NCBI GenBank assembly: GCA_025923175.1 | Contig: JAICGL010000138.1 | Location: 1-8,797, forward strand | Length of the DNA: 8,797 nt | Origin: Acidimicrobiia bacterium | Lineage (GTDB): Bacteria > Actinomycetota > Acidimicrobiia > IMCC26256 > BP-133 | Direction: 5' to 3' | Part shown: one piece after another, positions 6,630 to 8,797 of the stretch | How positions within the stretch are numbered: the first letter of the stretch is position 1 | Layout: every line of letters begins with the position of its first letter | Translations under genes and position numbers: made by a program | Notes under the pieces: generated by a model | Databases searched by the model: none | What the model was told of the DNA's origin: nothing | Seen by the model: only the letters and a program-made list of their open reading frames with translations

Positions 6630-6634
6630 GGGAG
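6630..6634 (+). promoter_or_regulatory. Possible ribosome site GGGAG upstream of the membrane-protein gene
   Basis: GGGAG is followed after six bases by CTG 6641-6643, which is in frame with the membrane-protein gene. The annotated GTG at 6662 has no purine-rich site before it. The translation between them (LVRLQP) reads naturally into the protein, so the true start may be this rare CTG. Confidence 0.35.
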
Positions 6635-6661
6635 TCTCCCCTGCTCGTCCGGCTCCAACCT

Positions 6662-7519
6662 GTGGCGTGGGCGTCACTCGTCATCACTGCCGGGCCCGCT
6701 GCCGCCGACGCTCTCGACTCCTGGTCGACCGCACCGCAGACGGTTGCCAGCATCATTCTGTGGCTGCTGTGGGGCGCCGGGCTGCTCGCATCCTTCGCTC
6801 CCCGCCCGCTGGGTCTGACCGTCCTGCGGGTCGTGGCGCCGGTCGCCGTCCTTCTGGCACTGGCGGCCGCCCCGGCGGCCGGTCTGCTCAAGGGCATGGT
6901 GGCCGTGGCCGGCACCGCCGTCGCCGCCGGCCTGGCTTTCACGCCGGCCGTCGGGTACCGGTTCGTGAACGGCGCCGCCTACGGGGAGGAGCGGCGCTTC
7001 CCGCTGCGTGTGCCCCCGGCGCTCCTACTCGGCCCCCTTCCGGTCGCCGTGGCCCTGACCGCCGCCGGCGTGTTGGCCGGCCCGCTCCTCCTGGCCGACG
7101 GCAGCTACGTCGCCGGGCTGATCGCTCTGGTCGTGGCCGTTCCGGTGGTGCGGACGGCCGGGCGGTCGCTCTACGCCCTCTCGCAGCGATGGGCGGTGCT
7201 CGTACCCGCCGGCATCGTCTTGAAGGACCCTCTCACGCTGGTCGACCCGGTGCTGTTCCCCCGGGAGCGGATCGCCTCCCTCCGTCCGCTGCCGTTTCCG
7301 ACGGCACCCGCCGACGACATCCTCGATCTTCGTCTCGGCGCCACTGCCGGCTCGCTGGTCCTCGAGCTCACCGACGAAGCGCCGTTGTTCCGGACGCAGG
7401 GCCGGGTGCGCGGCGGCGAAGCCGTCAAGGCCCGCCGCTTGGCCTTCTCTCCCCGCCAACCCGACGCCCTGCTGGCCGAAGCCGCGACCCGCAAGAGACC
7501 ACGGGGCTCGGTGCTCTAG
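6662..7519 (+). CDS. Membrane protein of unknown function, five predicted helices
   Basis: I do not recognise this 285-residue protein. Hydrophobic segments lie at about residues 27-45, 51-72, 76-95, 119-144 and 148-165, giving five membrane helices, with short loops and an Arg/Glu-rich loop (YGEERRF, 107-113) between helices three and four. After residue 170 the chain is soluble: RWAVLVPAGIVLKDPLTLVDPVLFPRERIASLRPL and a later LVLEL strand alternate in a way reminiscent of small bacterial PH-like domains, which is only a suggestion. The C-terminus is basic. GTG 6662 is a conservative start; a CTG at 6641 has a better ribosome site. The gene is divergent from the histone-like gene, and its stop overlaps the convergent Rid gene's stop. 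A role at the cell envelope is likely from topology alone. Confidence 0.85.
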   Translation: MAWASLVITAGPAAADALDSWSTAPQTVASIILWLLWGAGLLASFAPRPLGLTVLRVVAPVAVLLALAAAPAAGLLKGMVAVAGTAVAAGLAFTPAVGYRFVNGAAYGEERRFPLRVPPALLLGPLPVAVALTAAGVLAGPLLLADGSYVAGLIALVVAVPVVRTAGRSLYALSQRWAVLVPAGIVLKDPLTLVDPVLFPRERIASLRPLPFPTAPADDILDLRLGATAGSLVLELTDEAPLFRTQGRVRGGEAVKARRLAFSPRQPDALLAEAATRKRPRGSVL

Positions 7520-7896
7520 TCGATGAAGGCGTCGGCCTCGATCTCGACCTTCCAGCGCGGGTCGAGCAGAGCGGCGACGCCCACCATGGTGGATGCGGGT
7601 CGGATCTCCCCGAAGACTTCGCCGTGGACAGCCCCGACCGGTCCGGCGTCTGCCACGTCCACCAGGAAGGTCCTCGTCCGGACGACATCGTCCGCACCCG
7701 CTCCCGCCTCGGCCAACGCGGCCAGGATGATTTCCAGGCAGCGCCGCGCCTGAACCGCCGGATCTGGATCACAGGACCCGTCCGGCCAGATGGGGGCCGT
7801 CCCCGACACGAAGACGTTCTGACCGGCCCGCACCGCCCTCGAGAACCCGATGGTCGGTTCGAACGGCGACCCGGAGGAGACCTTTTGACGTTCCAT
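7516..7896 (-). CDS. Rid family (YjgF/YER057c/UK114) protein without the RidA arginine
   Basis: The 126-residue protein has the length and fold signature of the Rid family: FVSGTAPIWPDG (29-40), RCLEIILAALAEAGAGADDVVRTRTFLVD (52-80) and the terminal KVEIEADAFI (116-125). These normally form trimers with active sites between subunits. RidA proteins hydrolyse reactive enamine/imine intermediates using an arginine in the ARSCVEVARLP stretch. Here the aligned stretch is ASTMVGVAALL (101-111), with Ala109 at the arginine's place. It therefore belongs to a Rid subgroup that lacks this residue, and its activity is unknown. The ATG at 7894-7896 has no clear ribosome site but has TAGCAT six bases upstream, which fits a leaderless mRNA. 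Its TAG stop overlaps that of the membrane-protein gene. Confidence 0.95.
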   Translation of the reverse strand: MERQKVSSGSPFEPTIGFSRAVRAGQNVFVSGTAPIWPDGSCDPDPAVQARRCLEIILAALAEAGAGADDVVRTRTFLVDVADAGPVGAVHGEVFGEIRPASTMVGVAALLDPRWKVEIEADAFID

Positions 7897-7902
7897 CCCT
7901 GG

Positions 7903-7908
7903 ATGCTA
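7903..7908 (-). promoter_or_regulatory. -10 element TAGCAT for a leaderless Rid transcript
   Basis: TAGCAT fits the actinobacterial -10 pattern TAnnnT and ends six bases before the Rid ATG, placing the likely RNA start at or next to the A of the start codon. No Shine-Dalgarno site fits this start well. Confidence 0.5.
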
Positions 7909-7928
7909 CGAGAGGGTGGCTCCAGCCC

Positions 7929-7934
7929 TAGTGT
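7929..7934 (+). promoter_or_regulatory. -10 element TAGTGT for a leaderless dehydrogenase transcript
   Basis: TAGTGT fits TAnnnT and ends eight bases before ATG 7943. There is no ribosome site before this ATG. The element lies 20 bases from the opposing -10 of the Rid gene, so the two promoters would be back to back. Confidence 0.45.
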
Positions 7935-7942
7935 CGCCGCCC

Positions 7943-8710
7943 ATGGAGATTTCTGGAGCGTCTGCCGTCGTCACCGGAGGAGCCTCAGGGCTCGGTGAGG
8001 CCACCGTTCGGCGCCTCGTCGGCGCGGGGGCGAAAGTCGTCATCCTCGACCGCGACACGGTCAAGGGCGAAGCCCTGGCCAAGGAACTTGGTGAGGCGGT
8101 GGCCTACTCCCCCACCGACGTCACGGTCGCCGGTGACGTCACTGCCGCGATCGAACTGGCGGGCTCGCTCGGGCCGCTACGGATCGCGGTGAACTGCGCC
8201 GGCATCGGCTGGGCGAGCCGGGTGGTGGCCCGCGACGGCACACCCCACGACCTCGACCTGTACTCGACGGTCATCTCCATCAACCTGATCGGCACTTTCA
8301 ACGTGCTGCGGCTGTCGGCGGCGGCCATGGCCGCCGGCGACCCGACCGACACCGGCGAGCGCGGCGTGGTCATCAACACCGCCTCCATCGCCGCCTTCGA
8401 CGGCCAGATCGGCCAGATCGCCTACGCCTCCTCGAAGGCGGGTGTCGTCGGGCTCACCCTGCCCGCCGCTCGCGACCTGGCCGCCGTCGGCGTGCGCGTC
8501 GTCACCATCGCCCCCGGCACGTTCGACACGCCGATGCTGGCCATGCTGCCGGAGACGGCGCGCCAGGCGCTGGCCGCCGGGATCCCCTTCCCGCAGCGCC
8601 TCGGCCGGCCGGCGGAATTCGCCGCGCTCGCCGTGCACATCGCCGAGAACGCGATGCTCAACGGCGAGACGATCAGGCTCGACGGCGCGCTGCGAATGCC
8701 GCCGCGCTGA
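7943..8710 (+). CDS. Short-chain dehydrogenase, similar to type II 3-hydroxyacyl-CoA dehydrogenase
   Basis: A complete 255-residue classical SDR. It shows the nucleotide loop TGGASGLG (11-18), Asp36 after the second strand (favouring NAD over NADP), NCAG (84-87), Asn114, catalytic Ser148, and Tyr161-x3-Lys165. The stretch DTGERGVVINTASIAAFDGQIGQIAYASSKAGV is typical of the HSD17B10-like branch, which oxidises short-chain 3-hydroxyacyl-CoA or related alcohols, so a role in fatty-acid or branched-chain amino-acid breakdown is likely; the exact substrate is not readable. ATG 7943 is chosen because conserved sequence begins right there; the in-frame GTGs at 7916 and 7931 would add nine and four residues that do not look conserved. 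It is divergent from the Rid gene with 46 bases between, and a palindrome begins eight bases after its stop. Confidence 0.95.
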   Translation: MEISGASAVVTGGASGLGEATVRRLVGAGAKVVILDRDTVKGEALAKELGEAVAYSPTDVTVAGDVTAAIELAGSLGPLRIAVNCAGIGWASRVVARDGTPHDLDLYSTVISINLIGTFNVLRLSAAAMAAGDPTDTGERGVVINTASIAAFDGQIGQIAYASSKAGVVGLTLPAARDLAAVGVRVVTIAPGTFDTPMLAMLPETARQALAAGIPFPQRLGRPAEFAALAVHIAENAMLNGETIRLDGALRMPPR

Positions 8711-8718
8711 GCCGGAAA

Positions 8719-8797
8719 GCGTTCCCGCGGGAACGCAGTCGCGCCCAGACGTTCCCGCGGAAACGTCCGCGGTCGGGCGGGGATGAGACGTTCCCGC
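8719..8797. repeat. Cluster of GTTCCCGCGG palindromes running off the window edge
   Basis: GCGTTCCCGCGGGAACGC (8719-8736) is a perfect 18-base palindrome. GACGTTCCCGCGGAAACGTC (8748-8767) is a 20-base palindrome with one mismatched pair. GACGTTCCCGC at 8787-8797 is the left half of a third copy cut by the window end. The spacers (11 and 19 bases) are unrelated. The first copy begins eight bases after the dehydrogenase stop and could act in termination, but there is no T-run. The spacing and spacer lengths do not fit CRISPR. Confidence 0.85.

Noticed and set aside
8719..8797. CRISPR array
   Set aside because: The repeats are short palindromes with spacers of 11 and 19 bases, there are too few copies, and no cas gene is visible.

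Overview
The window is about 70% G+C, with strongly G/C-biased codon use, GTG and TTG starts, tightly overlapping genes and possible leaderless promoters. This points to a high-GC actinobacterium. An Acidimicrobiia-like lineage is plausible, but it is a guess that the sequence alone cannot settle.

Positions 1-4532 hold a minus-strand, probably single-transcript block read from right to left. It encodes a circularly permuted ATP-grasp amidoligase (COG2308 type), an alpha-E protein (COG2307 type), a transglutaminase-like protease-fold protein, an ECF sigma factor, and its zinc-binding anti-sigma factor, which is cut off by the left edge of the window. The first three overlap by 7 and 4 bases and form the widespread but biochemically little-understood ATP-grasp/alpha-E/transglutaminase system, which comparative genomics has proposed to make and process an unknown peptide or peptide tag. 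The sigma gene follows after 59 bases and shares a TGATG junction with the anti-sigma gene.

Positions 4533-4880 are a non-coding divergent region with a 36-base near-perfect inverted repeat. To its right is a plus-strand gene for a 195-residue protein that looks like a catalytically dead short-chain dehydrogenase fold. Its end faces the end of a minus-strand gene (5490-6563) for an Ala/Pro/Lys-rich, histone-H1-like protein that contains a 54-base tandem repeat.

Positions 6564-6661 are a second divergent region with overlapping -10-like elements. Rightward from it runs a five-helix membrane protein (to 7519). Its stop codon overlaps the stop codon of a minus-strand Rid-family gene (7516-7896) at a shared CTAG. 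The Rid gene is divergent from an intact short-chain dehydrogenase resembling type II 3-hydroxyacyl-CoA dehydrogenases (7943-8710). Both of these genes have TAnnnT hexamers 6-8 bases before their start codons, as expected for leaderless mRNAs.

After the last gene, 8719-8797 carries at least two and probably three copies of a palindrome built on CGTTCCCGCGG, running off the right edge. I see no tRNA, rRNA, CRISPR array, insertion sequence or phage gene. The best candidates for something not well described are the amidoligase operon with its attached sigma/anti-sigma pair, the 36-base dyad, and the terminal palindrome cluster.
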